Origin: Fenollaria massiliensis
GTDB lineage: Bacteria; Bacillota; Clostridia; Tissierellales; Peptoniphilaceae
Direction of reading: 5' to 3'
DNA length: 64,000 nucleotides
NCBI RefSeq assembly: GCF_000312505.2
Contig: NZ_HG326226.1
Location: 238,227 to 302,226 of the forward strand
Position numbers and translations under genes: made by a program. Under the pieces are notes generated by a model. The model was not told where the DNA came from and did not search any database. It saw only the letters and a list, made by a program, of their open reading frames with translations. Positions 20,801-30,405 of this stretch are shown here, piece by piece (position 1 is the stretch's first letter; each line of letters begins with the position of its first letter).

Positions 20801-23800
20801 GTTTGCATCATGGAGCAAAGATGCAACAATACCAACACAGTATAAAAAGGAAGAAACTGTGATACTAGCACACTTTAACCCAATAGATGCAGTATCTACA
20901 GTTAAAAAGGATGGTTATAATGAGGTTACTTTTGTAATAAGTAGCGCTGGTGGCAAAATCCCTGACGGAGAAACTATTACTTATTATGTTAACCCTAATG
21001 TAAAGGTAAAACTTAATCCGCCAAAGACAGTGGCAGATATTGGATATGTTTTTGGTACTTGGGCACCTGATCCTGTTGTAGAAAAAAATTACACACAAGC
21101 TAAAACAGAAATTAAGGGTACATTTACAAAACTTGCTGATATCATAGCTAAAGAAGGTGCTAGTGGAGAAAACTCTAAACCAGCAGGCTATGTAACAGTT
21201 ACTTTTGACCAAGGAGAACACGCAAAGGAAATAAGTGGTAAGACTATTTACTATGTCAATCCAAATGCAAATAAAACATTAGCTGATATTAAAAAACCTA
21301 CAATTACAGCAGAGACTGGCTGGAAGCAAAAAGCTAATACGGATGCATGGAGCGTGCCTGACACAAAAGAAATAAAAGATAATATAACTGTTACTGCAAA
21401 CTACGATGCACTTCCTGATGTTGATGAAAGTACAAAATATGAAGGCTACATCGAAGTTAAATTTGTTACAACAGAAAAAGGAACGATTGAAGGCAGCACT
21501 GAAACTGAAAAGACAGTTTATGTAAATCCAAATAAAGCAGTAGCACTTGCTGCATATGCACCTAAAATAAAAGCTAATGCTCAATATGAATTTTCATCTT
21601 GGGATACAGATTTAACAAAGCAAACAGTTTATAAAAATGGAGATAAGATTACAGCACAGTACAATGATAAGGACGCTATATCAAAAACTACAAAACCAGG
21701 ATATATAAAAGTTGAATTCAAGACAGATGCTAATGGAGAGTTAAGTGGCGACACTAAACTTTGGGTAAACCCAGGAGTAGATCTTACAATTCCAGCACCT
21801 ACTGTTAAACCTAAGGTCGGATACGAGTTTGAAAAGTGGGACAAAGACTTAAAAGTTAAATTGCCAGTTAACTCGCAAACTTATGTAATAAATGCTAAAT
21901 ACACTAAGCTGAAAGACCTATATACTGGTGATCAAGCTAAGCCAGAGGGTTACAAGACAGTTACTTTCGTATCTGATGCAAATGGTAGTTTATCAGGCAC
22001 ATTGGTGTACTATGTAAACCCTGAAGAAGAAGTCGACTTTACAAGTATAGTTGGTCAATCAATAACAAAGACGGCAAACACTGGTTATACAGCTGATGGT
22101 GGCACATGGACCAGCGATAATGGTGAAAAATTAAAAGATACTTTCAATAATGACACTATCTTCACATATACTTTTAATAAGATAGGAGACATCATAAAAG
22201 TAGATACGGGCACTGTAAAACCAGAAGGCTACGCTACACTTACATTCAAAGCAGATGCCAATGGCAAGCTTGAGGGTAACGTAGACGAAATAAAATACTA
22301 TGTAAACCCTAAGGCGAATGTTAAGATAGTAGATAGTGTTACAGGAGCTAAACAAATTGCTGTACCTAAAACTATAGCTAGTGCCAACTATGATTTTGGA
22401 GTTTGGATTCCAAGTATCGACTATGATAACTTTATAAGTGGTGATTTAAACTATACTGCGACATTCACAACTAGCAAAGTTACTTTAACTTACAATAAAG
22501 GTATAGGCGAAGGAAGTGTACCAGAGCCAGTTAAAGTGCCTTACAACACTAGCATACGCTTTGCAACATCACAAGGCTTGAGTAGAACAGACTACACATT
22601 CGATGGATGGTTAGTAGATGGCAAAAAATATAAAGCTGGTCAAGAATTTACTCTAATAAAAAATACAGAGGCAGTCGCTAAATGGGTTAAAGATCCAGAA
22701 GTTATTAAGTTTAACTCTGAGGACCCAAAAGCTAGACCAAATAACAGCTATGTAAAGGTAAGCTTTGTATCGGACGACGGTTTATTCCTTGAAAAACTTA
22801 ACTCTTACTATGTAAAGAAAAATTCTGGTTTATATTTAAGCAACGAAGCTATAAGAGCGCCAGAGATAAAAGCCAAAATTGGATACAAATCACTTGGTTG
22901 GGATCATACTCTAAGAGAAGAGATAAAAGGTGATGATATAGTTATCAAAGCAAGCTCAAAACCACTAGAGTCAGTCATCCCAGCGACAGATGGCAGCGGT
23001 AATACTCTTACTAAGCCAGAAGGCTACAAGACAGTTAAGTTTGTGGCAGGAGTAAAAGGTGAGTTATTAGAAAATAATAAAAAGATTGAAGAAAAGACTT
23101 ACTATGTCAATCCAAATACTAATATAAGACTTACACCTCCAAATACAAGAGGAGAACTTGGTTATACTTTTGCTTCTTGGGACAAAGACGCTACTATACC
23201 AAGAGTTTACGTAGACGAATTAACAACTATCACAGCATCTTTCAACGAAATGGGTGCAGTATTAAAAGAAGAAAAGCCTGGCTATGTAAAAGTTACTTTT
23301 GAAATAAGTGGCGAAGGAGGCAAAATTGCTAGTGGCGAAACTACTGAATACTACGTAGACCCAAGCCGTGAAGTAAGTATCGATCCGCCGCAAACAAAGG
23401 CAGAGCTAGGATACGAATTTGATAAATGGAATCCAGATACTACAGCTAAGAAAAAGTATACAGTTAATACTACAGTTAAAGGTAGTTTCAAGCCAATAGA
23501 GGCGGTAATTCCTTCAACTGATGCAAATGGCAAGCCAAACGCAAAACCAGAAGGCTACGTAACAGTTACTTTTGACAAGGGCGAACACGGCTCTATGACA
23601 GGACAAAAACTTTACTATGTCAATCCAAATGCAGGCAAAACATTAGCCAATATTACAAAACCTACAATTAAGGCACATGTTGGATATAAATTTAATAATT
23701 GGGACACTGCTGACGATACTCCAATAAATGATAATTTATTTGTTATCGCAGATTACACTAAACTTGACGACGTTATACCAAAGACAAGAGAAGACGAAAC

Positions 23801-26800
23801 AGAAAAACCAGAAGGCTATATAAGTGTTAAATTCTTAACAACTGGCAGTGGCAAGATAATTGGCACACAAAAAACAGAAAAAATTGTTTATGTAAATCCA
23901 AATAAGGCGGTAGTTTTAGAAAACCAAGCACCAGAAGTAAGTCCTAATACAGGATTTGCATTCGCTGGATGGGACACATCTATACACAAGGCAATTCAGT
24001 ACAAAGATAATGACGAGATTGAAGCTATATACAACAAAGAAGCGAACATCTCAATTAATGAAAAGCCAGGTTATGTAAAAGTTGTCTTTAACGAGGGAGA
24101 AAGTGGCGAATTAAAAGGAACTACAGAATACTGGGTAAAACCAGGCGTTACTGTCACAGTTCCAGCGCCAAAAGTTAAGCCAAATACTGGATATAAATTT
24201 GACGAATGGGACAAAAACAGATGCGTTCATCTAGAGGCTGGTGCGAAGACATACACAATCACTGCTAAATACGAGACTATAGACGATATAGTTGCAGGCG
24301 ACCAAGACCAGCCAGCTGGCTACAATAAAGTTATATTCACAACTGATGGCACTGGTAGATTAAGTGGAACAAGAATTTTCTACGTTAATCCAGAAAAAGA
24401 ACTTGATTTAAACGCAAAAGCTAATGCTTTGATTAAACTTCCTAAAGTAGGCTACACAAACGATGGAGCAAATTGGGAACCTACTATAGAAGCTAATAAA
24501 AAATACACAGACGAAAAGACAACTTATACATTTAAATTTACAGAATTAAAGGATGTCGAAAAAGAATATCATCCAGGTTATGTAAAGGTAGAGTTTGTAG
24601 CTGGAGACAACGGATTTATTAAAGGTGGAAACAAAACTTATTATGTAAATCCAAATAAGAATGTCCAAATCGGTTCTAAAGAAATACCTATACCTGAAAC
24701 TGGAGAAAATGACAACTTTAAATTTGATAAGTGGGTGCCTAGTTTTGAAGAAGGCGATGTAATAAATAGCGATAGAAAATATGTCGCACAATTCAAAGCG
24801 TCATTAGTAACTCTAACTTATAATCTAAATGGAGCGACAAGCGGCAAAACACCAAGCGACGTCGTAATGCCTTACGGAACAGTTATTAATATGGCCTCAA
24901 ATGAAGGTATCACAAAAGATTATCATACATTTACAGGCTGGAAGATAGGCGATAAAATTTATAGACCGGGAGAAGAATACACATTAACAGGCGATGTTAC
25001 AGCTTATGCTAATTGGCAAGAAGATGCAAACATTATCCCTTATGATCCAGAAAACCCTATAACTAGACCAGACGGTTTTGCAAGAGTTACTTTCGTGGCA
25101 GATGAAGGTTTATCTCTAAGCGGCGTAAAATATTACTATGTAAGAAAAGGCATAGGAGTAAGGCTTGACAACGATAGTATAGCTAGGCCAACTAGAGAGG
25201 CAGCTCTTGGTTATGAACTTGACGGCTGGGATAAGCCTGACACTACAGTAATTAATTCGGACATGGTCGTTACTGCGAAGTCTAAAAAATTAGACGATGT
25301 AATCGACAGTGACGAAAGAAGCAAGCCAGAAGGCTATGTAGAAGTTAAGTTTGAGCATGAAAGTAACGGCAGAATTTTTAATGGCAACAAAACTTACTAC
25401 GTTAACCCTAGTAAATATGTAACTATAACTCCTCCTACAACTGTGGCTAGCAGAGGATACGAGTTTGGCGCTTGGTCTCAAGACGCTACAGTGCCTACAG
25501 TTTATAAAACAGACACAACAATTACAGCAAAGTTTAATAAATTAAACATAGTAATTCCAAAGACAAAGAAAGACGAGTCCGAAAAACCTAAGGACTACGT
25601 AAGTGTTACTTTTGAAATAAATGGAGTCGGAGGAAAAATATCAGACGGCGAAACTATCACTTACTTTGTAAACCCTGGTAACTCAGTATTTATTAACCCA
25701 CCAAAAACAAGTGCAGAAACTGGTTACAAGTTTGCTACTTGGGACCAAGATACTACAGCTAAGAAAAAGTATAAAGTTAATACTACAGTTAAAGGTAGTT
25801 TCGAGCCAATAAAGGCGATAATTCCTTCAACTGATGCAAGTGGCAATGCAAACGCAAAACCAGAAGGCTATGTAGAACTTGAGTTCTTAAAAGGTGATAA
25901 TGGTAAGCTAAAAGGACAAAAAGTTTACTATGTAAATCCAAATGCTAATCAAAAGGTAGGAGATTTAACAGCACCGACAATTGACCCAGATATTGGTTTT
26001 GATATTGCTGATATAGATTGGGAAATACTAGGAGCGCCAGAACCTACTGGTAACTATAAAGATGAAAAAATTAATAAAAATTTAACACTAAAAGCTAAGT
26101 ATAAAAAATTAGACGATGTAATGGACCAAAGCAAATTACCTGGAGGCAAGGTACCAAATGGCTACATCACAGTTAGCTTCTCTACAGAAACAAATGGCAA
26201 GATAAAGGATAAAGACAAAACAGAAAAAATTGTTTATGTAAATCCAAATAAAGCAGTGGTCTTAGCTGGCCAAGCACCAGAAGTAAGTCCTAACACAGGA
26301 TATGATTTTGCTGGCTGGGACACACAAATTACTAAGAATATACAATACAAAGCTGGAGACGTAATTAAGGCTTTATTTAATGAGACAAAAGATATTAGTC
26401 CTATTCCAATAAAGGGCTATGTAAAAGTTACATTTGCTAAGGGAGACCATGGCAAATTAAGTGAAGAAAAAACTTATTATGTAAATCCTAATAAAGAAGT
26501 AACAATACCTGCGCCTACTGTTAAAGCAAATACTGGCTACAAACAAAAAACTGGTAGAGACGCTTGGGACAGTGCTTTAACTCAAAAGTTTACTAAAAAC
26601 ACAACAATTACAGCGCTATATGATAAGCTTGAGAATATAATTCCAGAAGACCAAGAAAAACCAGATGGATATGTTGAAGTTAATTTTGTAGCTGATCATG
26701 GAACATTATCAGGAACAAAAACTTACTATGTAAATCCTAACGAAATAGTAGATTTAACTAGCGCAGCTAATGGTCTTGCTAAAGAGCCTAACGTTGGCTA

Positions 26801-29800
26801 TAAGGCAGAAGGAACTTGGGGCGAATCACTAGAAGGTAAATTCAGCGGTGAAAAAACTTTCACATTTACATTTAATAAAGAAGAAAAAGTAATTCCAGTA
26901 GCTGATGGCGTTAAAAGACCTAAGGGCTATGTAAAAGTTACATTTATCCCAACAGACAAGGCAGATAGCAAAAATACAGCCTTCTATGTTAATCCAAACT
27001 ACGATGCTACATTTACAGGCTTTAAAGACCCAGAAGGAAGAGAAATTATAGACAGCGATAAAAACAAAACAACTTATACTTTCGATAAGTGGACTGTAAC
27101 AAAAGGCGTTGTAGCTACTTGGAAAAAAGTTTCTGAAATCAATTATAAGTTTACGCAAGATACTGATATCACTGCAACTTATACAAAATATGTAGAACCA
27201 AGTAACTTGCCAAGAGCTAAGAAAGGCGTCGTAACAACTATAGGCGTAATGCCAAAGCCAGAAGATTTAATTGCAAACAAATATACTGACGATGTTGTTG
27301 ATGGCATTAAGTTACCTAATGATGTAAGTTTCTCATACGAAGAAAAACCTAATGTAGATGAGGCTGGCGCTACTATTGCTAAAGTTAAAGTTACTTACCC
27401 AAGTGGCAAGACTGAAGTAGTAAGTGTGGGAGTAAAAGTAGTTGGCGATGTAGAGGAACAAATAGATCCAAAAAAACCACCACTTGTACCAAAAGATTAT
27501 GTAAAAGTAGTATTTGACCCAACAAAAGAGGCAACAGATCAAACTAAAGATGAACAAGTGTTCTGGGTTAAAAAGGATAAGGAAGTAAAAATAACTGGCA
27601 TAAAAGAGCCAGTAGGTAAAAACAAAAATATTAAGGGAGTTATTAAGCCAAACGCTTTTCTTAAGTGGCAATTGAAAGATGGCACTTCAGTAAAAGATTA
27701 TACTGAAAAAACAGAAATAACTGACACATTCACTAAAGACGAAACAATAATAACTGCAATTTACGAAGTTATAGAAAATGTTAAGCCACAAGCCAAAGGC
27801 GATCAAGTTTTAGCAATGGGCTCAAAGCCAAGTCCAGAAGACTTCATTGATAACCTTTACGACTACAAAGACCCTAATAATAAAGACAATTTACCAAATG
27901 GAACACAATTTGAATTTGTTTCAGGAAATGAACCTGATACAAGTACAGCTGGGAAAGGCAAGACTGTAAAAATTAAAGTAACTTATCCAAATAATGAAAC
28001 AAAAACTATTGATGTAAGTTACGATGTAAGTAAAGACGTTATTGAACAAACTGACCCAACTATAACACCAGTTGTTCCTAAGGGCTTTGTGAAAGTTACA
28101 GTTGATACTACGAATAAAGCCACAGAAGATACTAGATTTATAAGAACATTCTGGGTTGATCCTTCAAAAGTAGTTACTATACCAGTTGACGAGCCAATTG
28201 GAGTAGTCGCAAAAGATTCAAACGGCAATATCATAAAAGACGCTTCAGGAAAAGATGTTAATTGGAAGTTCAAAGGCTGGAAGTCAAGTGAACAATCATC
28301 AAGAACTTGGGACGGAGAAATAAAAGCAAGATTCACATACGAAACTACAATCACAGCACAATACGAAAGCATAATTCCTGAACCATCAGTAGAAGCTAAA
28401 TTAGTAGAAACTTATGTAGGAAAAGAACCTAATGAATATGATTATAAAGATGCAATCAAAATGATGCTTAATATGACTGAACTTTCATTTGATAAAAATG
28501 TTGAAAAGATTGAAATCACTAAACAACCCGAGGTTAGTGAAGCTGGTATGAGCCAAGCAAGAATTAAGATAAACTTTAACAATGGAAAATCTAAAGAAAT
28601 TACGGTACCAGTAAAAGTACACGAACTTCTTTATCCAGCAGATACGAACGGCAAAAAGACAGCTGAAATATCTAATGATTACGTAAAAGTTACAGTTGAT
28701 CCAACCTTATTAAACGAAGAACCACAAATTCAAATCTACTATGTAAATCCTTACGTAGACGTAGTTATACCACTTCCAATAATTCGTCCAATAAACGATG
28801 CAAAATTCGTAAACTGGATTATAGACGAAGACCCTAATGCGTCTTATTATGGAGAAACTCGTAGATTTGAAGAAGATACAAGAATTACCGCCCAATACGA
28901 TAAAGCGGCTCCTCCAACACCTGAAGTTGAGTTAATAACTGTAAATCAAGGCGACTATGTAGATGCGAACACATATATTGACCATATCAAAGGTTTACCA
29001 AAAGGAATAAGTGTAGAATTTTTAAGAGTTATTACTGAACCAGATACAAGCAGAGCTGGAGATACTGTGGCATTCTTAGAAGTTCTATACAGTAACGGAG
29101 AAAGGGGCAAGATTGCGGTTCCTGTTAGGGTTCTACCAAGGCATGAGCCAGATCCACGTCCAAGTGAACCACAAATCATTTACAGAGACAGAATCGTTGA
29201 AAAAGAAAAGATAGTCGAAAAGATTGTTAAGATCAAAGACAACGAAAGACTTAAGGAACTAAGATACATGCAAGGCTTTAACGGCAAGTTTAGACCATAT
29301 GACGGTCTAAGAAGGTCTGAAGCTGCTCAAATCTTAGCGAACGCTCTTAAGGCTGACGGCTACGCTTACGATCCATTCTACCCTATAAGCTACACAGACA
29401 TTGGTGACACTTGGTACACTGAAGCTGTTAGAATAGTTTCTCAAGCGGGTGTTTTCCAAGGATATAGCGATGGTACTTTCAAACCAGAAGGTAAGATCAC
29501 TAGAGCGGAATGGGTGGCAACGCTTAGAAGGTTCCAAGACTTAAAGAAGGTTAGTGGCAACGACATGGGCTTAAGCATGGGCCACTGGGCTACTGAAGAG
29601 ATAGAAGCAGCATATCAAGCTGGCTGGCTAGATGTATACACATCAGGCATAGCATACTTCGATGCGAACGCTCCTATCACTAGACAAGAAGTAGCGGCTG
29701 TATCTAACAAGGCTTTCGACAGAGTTCTTGACAAGGCTTATCTAAAGAGAAATGTTAATAATATGATACATTACAAAGACATCAATCCAAGCATGCCTCT

Positions 29801-29954
29801 ATATGAAGACATCTTATGTGCAAGTAACACATTATTGACAGATGGCAGATACTATAAGGCAAATGCTATAGATATGGACGCTCTAACATTTAACATTATT
29901 ACGGATGACTTGTTAATATATCAAAAGAAATTCCAATTCTTTACTGAAAGATAA
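14874..29954 (+). CDS. giant SLH-anchored repeat surface protein
   Basis: 5026 residues. A signal peptide (1-30) is followed by about 1300 residues with InlB/Listeria-Bacteroides-type modules (for example near 300-415, 930-970, 1040-1105), a short coiled coil (about 1533-1602), then some 30 copies of an ~80-residue module: GYVKVTF, YYVNPN, GYxFxxWD, ITAxY. Residues about 1823-4106 are three higher-order repeats of 771-788 residues, each of eight different modules; the first two also end in an InlB-like module. Four Rib-like domains (about 4106-4752), a charged linker (YRDRIVEKEKIVEK) and three S-layer homology domains follow. SLH domains bind pyruvylated wall polymer, so the protein is displayed on the surface; adhesion or a fibrous coat is an inference. 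No catalytic site or LPXTG motif is seen. Confidence 0.9.
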   Translation: MKKNFIFKRVLTLVLAVMMLVTAAPVNLLAEPGGASGSKKPYEIVFDDKSVVRMEDYLNKSDKDGLAINPAKLKEGQTAAELIKNPAQPDIYTMRADYKVKRGNDYVINYQPYIVSVGEDIPDPDKDKVSKIGWTELPELDGYTKPTPRFNVEYGFIKKEVLNGSQSGNSEDSKYKKKSTTTEIPNYGIKHELVWPFNYEPKKNEIQVIHVFQHLYDNQKYGIGEEEEGLNKEQKEELGIKDDIYRKQYGYTGETISINPVEEKLMKGYEPEVNEFRVQIPESTENFVIKLRYNRKHYNINYNTKGGTEIPVRTLYYEQEIPKIDSKEVPRKIGSDLIGWKPSCDLIGRIGNTKTVFKANEIIRDSDNNPIVDFSNIYYETDNLGEFKRKDGKNVEKISSDIIKLFMPAEDVTFTAEWKDKEKANYAVQFWAEKADHADGASLLEKYEYMGTRVYKDHPVKVLKEGKWVGFSPNLDEEPVKDIVFPDLDKARLEKIWNGAKFNRGKNLYLNKFYVYNKTLTHKENADPEDTSITKSISSTGQTVYNIYYDRQVYDLYFTKSNAQPDKNTIYPEIWGYDPVKEEAVMLGGPGNPYHYKARFNEMMYKWPNDAKQTKGFTPGYQSFGWGPNYTQANWPVHLDTPPYRLNADEFLDMANYTNWGGYVNKIDAGKGRIIKAKDFTTLSFGIKQDEPSIPHHMDFWMDGFKSGETIIRYDLVRTKADTAGLDYGHKYPIVTGFTPRDYDPKNPQSAWPVIREGSEEHGRVNEDEIGDLNDERDDITPNNSGTYYNNQGVKLPIGQLDFIAHFFSDSDEFGDVKEGGQEFEQNGYLRFFYKRNKYPLRFNYDPTITKDDSEFNDTNQLMTFYEFPLKALSPDVDTKNEYKKAGTEEGLKNLIDNPINLQTLGLTELIQTDPKDGKLKVKRPDNISEQMVFKGWALDPAGTKLIWENDTERMPSHAVNLYAKWGDPDYQWRVTIDPNLERDKGSLANISADSLTTEKRIIQVGDIGQEEKISFPKKEANEGKKQVFTVIHKQKLNELPKPERKGYDFMGWEIVRFKKNSKGEYTNDVDDYYRKTYKVPELYTFGNDVVSDIYLKAIWVKNEFVDVNIFHHFLDKNYIEDKEKLEKQTDANKRTGSDVTAVASRQSKKWYLAPDEELREHNVSDYIEYTKLKDNNGNFRKNTYNQYIKVGPEKVKDPKDPNEEILNPNNNFHFYYRPFRQREYTVKYIDERAIEKLKTAKNEQKDDIINKYAIITDEKVVNGNRYTDARNYRPIPGWKLVSAPQQQLFFDVDEATNEFLGINGTRKKYITFIYKDVRVIETTEDAPVPDGYVRVTFKADRGGVFKNKDGKEVKELYYDVIKGLRSDLLPVPRDFVEDDKKEEGKFYITPETGKNFIKWDKSQLLNKDTVIEQNYTFTAYFDWSELDADASGLVCTESFDDEKATSSKDWSNIFAPSIKELKKKLILTKDDKKIEKIDDYDKYVIIEFKDENGEKLETDEEVLKLLNEKRKEDKDELVRNTNIKALVKFKDKKLNNIEKELKDIEENIKKVKEEIKTLNEAAAPNQEEISKKEAELAKLETNKTDKDSAIEKYKSSLSTQELIIPVKVYKNRYEALTTGEKPLFLREAEEKTAEDGGLKEILKDTVSKAYVKVTVAPTGDLKSKDNKVYYVNPKAWVEIPKVDTSDNVKFTNWKADKDAQNEKGVFDFDKRHKFTEDTIIKPEFTENVIPQTGTEKPTNVPKDFVRVEFVTTKNGTMSGTKIFWVKKDFDLTIPVTDPIGIGYFTFKEWKIGANAEGDVYKPNEARKFTADTTITATYDEAQNIVSYNPKEPITRPEGYIRISFEADNGITLTESKAYYVKKNAKDEQGNSIKLANTELLKPNYKVDLGYKFIGWNPDDNTLIGENDIVVTAKSTAIEDVIEKINTSDIAPTGYKTVIFKAGDNGTVSEKTYFVNPNKYITLKAPTDAKGNIGYEFASWSKDATIPTQYKKEETVILAHFNPIDAVSTVKKDGYNEVTFVISSAGGKIPDGETITYYVNPNVKVKLNPPKTVADIGYVFGTWAPDPVVEKNYTQAKTEIKGTFTKLADIIAKEGASGENSKPAGYVTVTFDQGEHAKEISGKTIYYVNPNANKTLADIKKPTITAETGWKQKANTDAWSVPDTKEIKDNITVTANYDALPDVDESTKYEGYIEVKFVTTEKGTIEGSTETEKTVYVNPNKAVALAAYAPKIKANAQYEFSSWDTDLTKQTVYKNGDKITAQYNDKDAISKTTKPGYIKVEFKTDANGELSGDTKLWVNPGVDLTIPAPTVKPKVGYEFEKWDKDLKVKLPVNSQTYVINAKYTKLKDLYTGDQAKPEGYKTVTFVSDANGSLSGTLVYYVNPEEEVDFTSIVGQSITKTANTGYTADGGTWTSDNGEKLKDTFNNDTIFTYTFNKIGDIIKVDTGTVKPEGYATLTFKADANGKLEGNVDEIKYYVNPKANVKIVDSVTGAKQIAVPKTIASANYDFGVWIPSIDYDNFISGDLNYTATFTTSKVTLTYNKGIGEGSVPEPVKVPYNTSIRFATSQGLSRTDYTFDGWLVDGKKYKAGQEFTLIKNTEAVAKWVKDPEVIKFNSEDPKARPNNSYVKVSFVSDDGLFLEKLNSYYVKKNSGLYLSNEAIRAPEIKAKIGYKSLGWDHTLREEIKGDDIVIKASSKPLESVIPATDGSGNTLTKPEGYKTVKFVAGVKGELLENNKKIEEKTYYVNPNTNIRLTPPNTRGELGYTFASWDKDATIPRVYVDELTTITASFNEMGAVLKEEKPGYVKVTFEISGEGGKIASGETTEYYVDPSREVSIDPPQTKAELGYEFDKWNPDTTAKKKYTVNTTVKGSFKPIEAVIPSTDANGKPNAKPEGYVTVTFDKGEHGSMTGQKLYYVNPNAGKTLANITKPTIKAHVGYKFNNWDTADDTPINDNLFVIADYTKLDDVIPKTREDETEKPEGYISVKFLTTGSGKIIGTQKTEKIVYVNPNKAVVLENQAPEVSPNTGFAFAGWDTSIHKAIQYKDNDEIEAIYNKEANISINEKPGYVKVVFNEGESGELKGTTEYWVKPGVTVTVPAPKVKPNTGYKFDEWDKNRCVHLEAGAKTYTITAKYETIDDIVAGDQDQPAGYNKVIFTTDGTGRLSGTRIFYVNPEKELDLNAKANALIKLPKVGYTNDGANWEPTIEANKKYTDEKTTYTFKFTELKDVEKEYHPGYVKVEFVAGDNGFIKGGNKTYYVNPNKNVQIGSKEIPIPETGENDNFKFDKWVPSFEEGDVINSDRKYVAQFKASLVTLTYNLNGATSGKTPSDVVMPYGTVINMASNEGITKDYHTFTGWKIGDKIYRPGEEYTLTGDVTAYANWQEDANIIPYDPENPITRPDGFARVTFVADEGLSLSGVKYYYVRKGIGVRLDNDSIARPTREAALGYELDGWDKPDTTVINSDMVVTAKSKKLDDVIDSDERSKPEGYVEVKFEHESNGRIFNGNKTYYVNPSKYVTITPPTTVASRGYEFGAWSQDATVPTVYKTDTTITAKFNKLNIVIPKTKKDESEKPKDYVSVTFEINGVGGKISDGETITYFVNPGNSVFINPPKTSAETGYKFATWDQDTTAKKKYKVNTTVKGSFEPIKAIIPSTDASGNANAKPEGYVELEFLKGDNGKLKGQKVYYVNPNANQKVGDLTAPTIDPDIGFDIADIDWEILGAPEPTGNYKDEKINKNLTLKAKYKKLDDVMDQSKLPGGKVPNGYITVSFSTETNGKIKDKDKTEKIVYVNPNKAVVLAGQAPEVSPNTGYDFAGWDTQITKNIQYKAGDVIKALFNETKDISPIPIKGYVKVTFAKGDHGKLSEEKTYYVNPNKEVTIPAPTVKANTGYKQKTGRDAWDSALTQKFTKNTTITALYDKLENIIPEDQEKPDGYVEVNFVADHGTLSGTKTYYVNPNEIVDLTSAANGLAKEPNVGYKAEGTWGESLEGKFSGEKTFTFTFNKEEKVIPVADGVKRPKGYVKVTFIPTDKADSKNTAFYVNPNYDATFTGFKDPEGREIIDSDKNKTTYTFDKWTVTKGVVATWKKVSEINYKFTQDTDITATYTKYVEPSNLPRAKKGVVTTIGVMPKPEDLIANKYTDDVVDGIKLPNDVSFSYEEKPNVDEAGATIAKVKVTYPSGKTEVVSVGVKVVGDVEEQIDPKKPPLVPKDYVKVVFDPTKEATDQTKDEQVFWVKKDKEVKITGIKEPVGKNKNIKGVIKPNAFLKWQLKDGTSVKDYTEKTEITDTFTKDETIITAIYEVIENVKPQAKGDQVLAMGSKPSPEDFIDNLYDYKDPNNKDNLPNGTQFEFVSGNEPDTSTAGKGKTVKIKVTYPNNETKTIDVSYDVSKDVIEQTDPTITPVVPKGFVKVTVDTTNKATEDTRFIRTFWVDPSKVVTIPVDEPIGVVAKDSNGNIIKDASGKDVNWKFKGWKSSEQSSRTWDGEIKARFTYETTITAQYESIIPEPSVEAKLVETYVGKEPNEYDYKDAIKMMLNMTELSFDKNVEKIEITKQPEVSEAGMSQARIKINFNNGKSKEITVPVKVHELLYPADTNGKKTAEISNDYVKVTVDPTLLNEEPQIQIYYVNPYVDVVIPLPIIRPINDAKFVNWIIDEDPNASYYGETRRFEEDTRITAQYDKAAPPTPEVELITVNQGDYVDANTYIDHIKGLPKGISVEFLRVITEPDTSRAGDTVAFLEVLYSNGERGKIAVPVRVLPRHEPDPRPSEPQIIYRDRIVEKEKIVEKIVKIKDNERLKELRYMQGFNGKFRPYDGLRRSEAAQILANALKADGYAYDPFYPISYTDIGDTWYTEAVRIVSQAGVFQGYSDGTFKPEGKITRAEWVATLRRFQDLKKVSGNDMGLSMGHWATEEIEAAYQAGWLDVYTSGIAYFDANAPITRQEVAAVSNKAFDRVLDKAYLKRNVNNMIHYKDINPSMPLYEDILCASNTLLTDGRYYKANAIDMDALTFNIITDDLLIYQKKFQFFTER
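20342..27190 (+). repeat. three ~2.3-kb higher-order repeats within the giant gene
   Basis: Equivalent points lie 2364 bp apart (21249 and 23613) and 2313 bp apart (23436 and 25749). The order of eight distinct ~80-residue modules is the same in each copy, and stretches such as 23436-23560 and 25749-25870 are nearly identical as DNA, which points to recent block duplication. Confidence 0.85.
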
Positions 29955-29984
29955 GCTTAAACAATAGAATAAACTATATTTATA

Positions 29985-30020
29985 GAAGAGTGCATATCGG
30001 ATGATATGCACTCTTCTTTT
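29985..30020 (+). terminator. terminator of the giant surface gene
   Basis: A perfect 14-bp stem (29985-29998 with 30003-30016), four-base loop, then TTTT. It is very strong. Confidence 0.92.
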
Positions 30021-30027
30021 GCCTTTC

Positions 30028-30105
30028 GCATTCGATTGGCAATGTATGATTTACAAAGAGACGTAACGAAGTGTACATATCTTTGATGAAACTTACATCC
30101 AAGCT
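30028..30105 (+). repeat. partial E-module repeat
   Basis: The 3' half of the E module (ATTCGATTGGCAATGTATG...GATGAAACTTA) is recognisable, diverged from 7647-7764. Confidence 0.6.
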
Positions 30106-30193
30106 TGCCTCGAAGTGCCATTTCGCGAGAGTCTCATATTTTATCTAAGAAATTGATATAGCGAAATTAACTCAATAAAGTATTAAGTCAAAT

Positions 30194-30226
30194 AAAAGAC
30201 GTATATCATTAAGATATGCGTCTTTT
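30194..30226 (+). terminator. second hairpin terminator between convergent genes
   Basis: AAAAGACGTATATC pairs with GATATGCGTCTTTT (one G-U) and is followed by T. It works best on the plus strand. Confidence 0.7.
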
Positions 30227-30331
30227 TGGTGCTTCAAACTAGATAATTATTTACAAGTGTGTGAAGCTTTTCTATATGCAAAATTATTAAATTATTTATC
30301 TTGTAATTAGCAAAATATATTCACAAGAAAA

Positions 30332-30360
30332 TAGGTGCCATCTTTTTTAGGTGGCACCTA
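30332..30360 (-). terminator. terminator of the minus-strand protease gene
   Basis: TAGGTGCCA (30332-30340) and TGGCACCTA (30352-30360) pair perfectly. On the minus strand the hairpin is followed by a T-rich stretch (TTTTCTTGTG) about 50 bases after the stop codon. Confidence 0.7.
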
Positions 30361-30405
30361 CGGTGTAAACTAATTATTAAGCTGTATAATATAGTGTGTG
30401 TTTAA

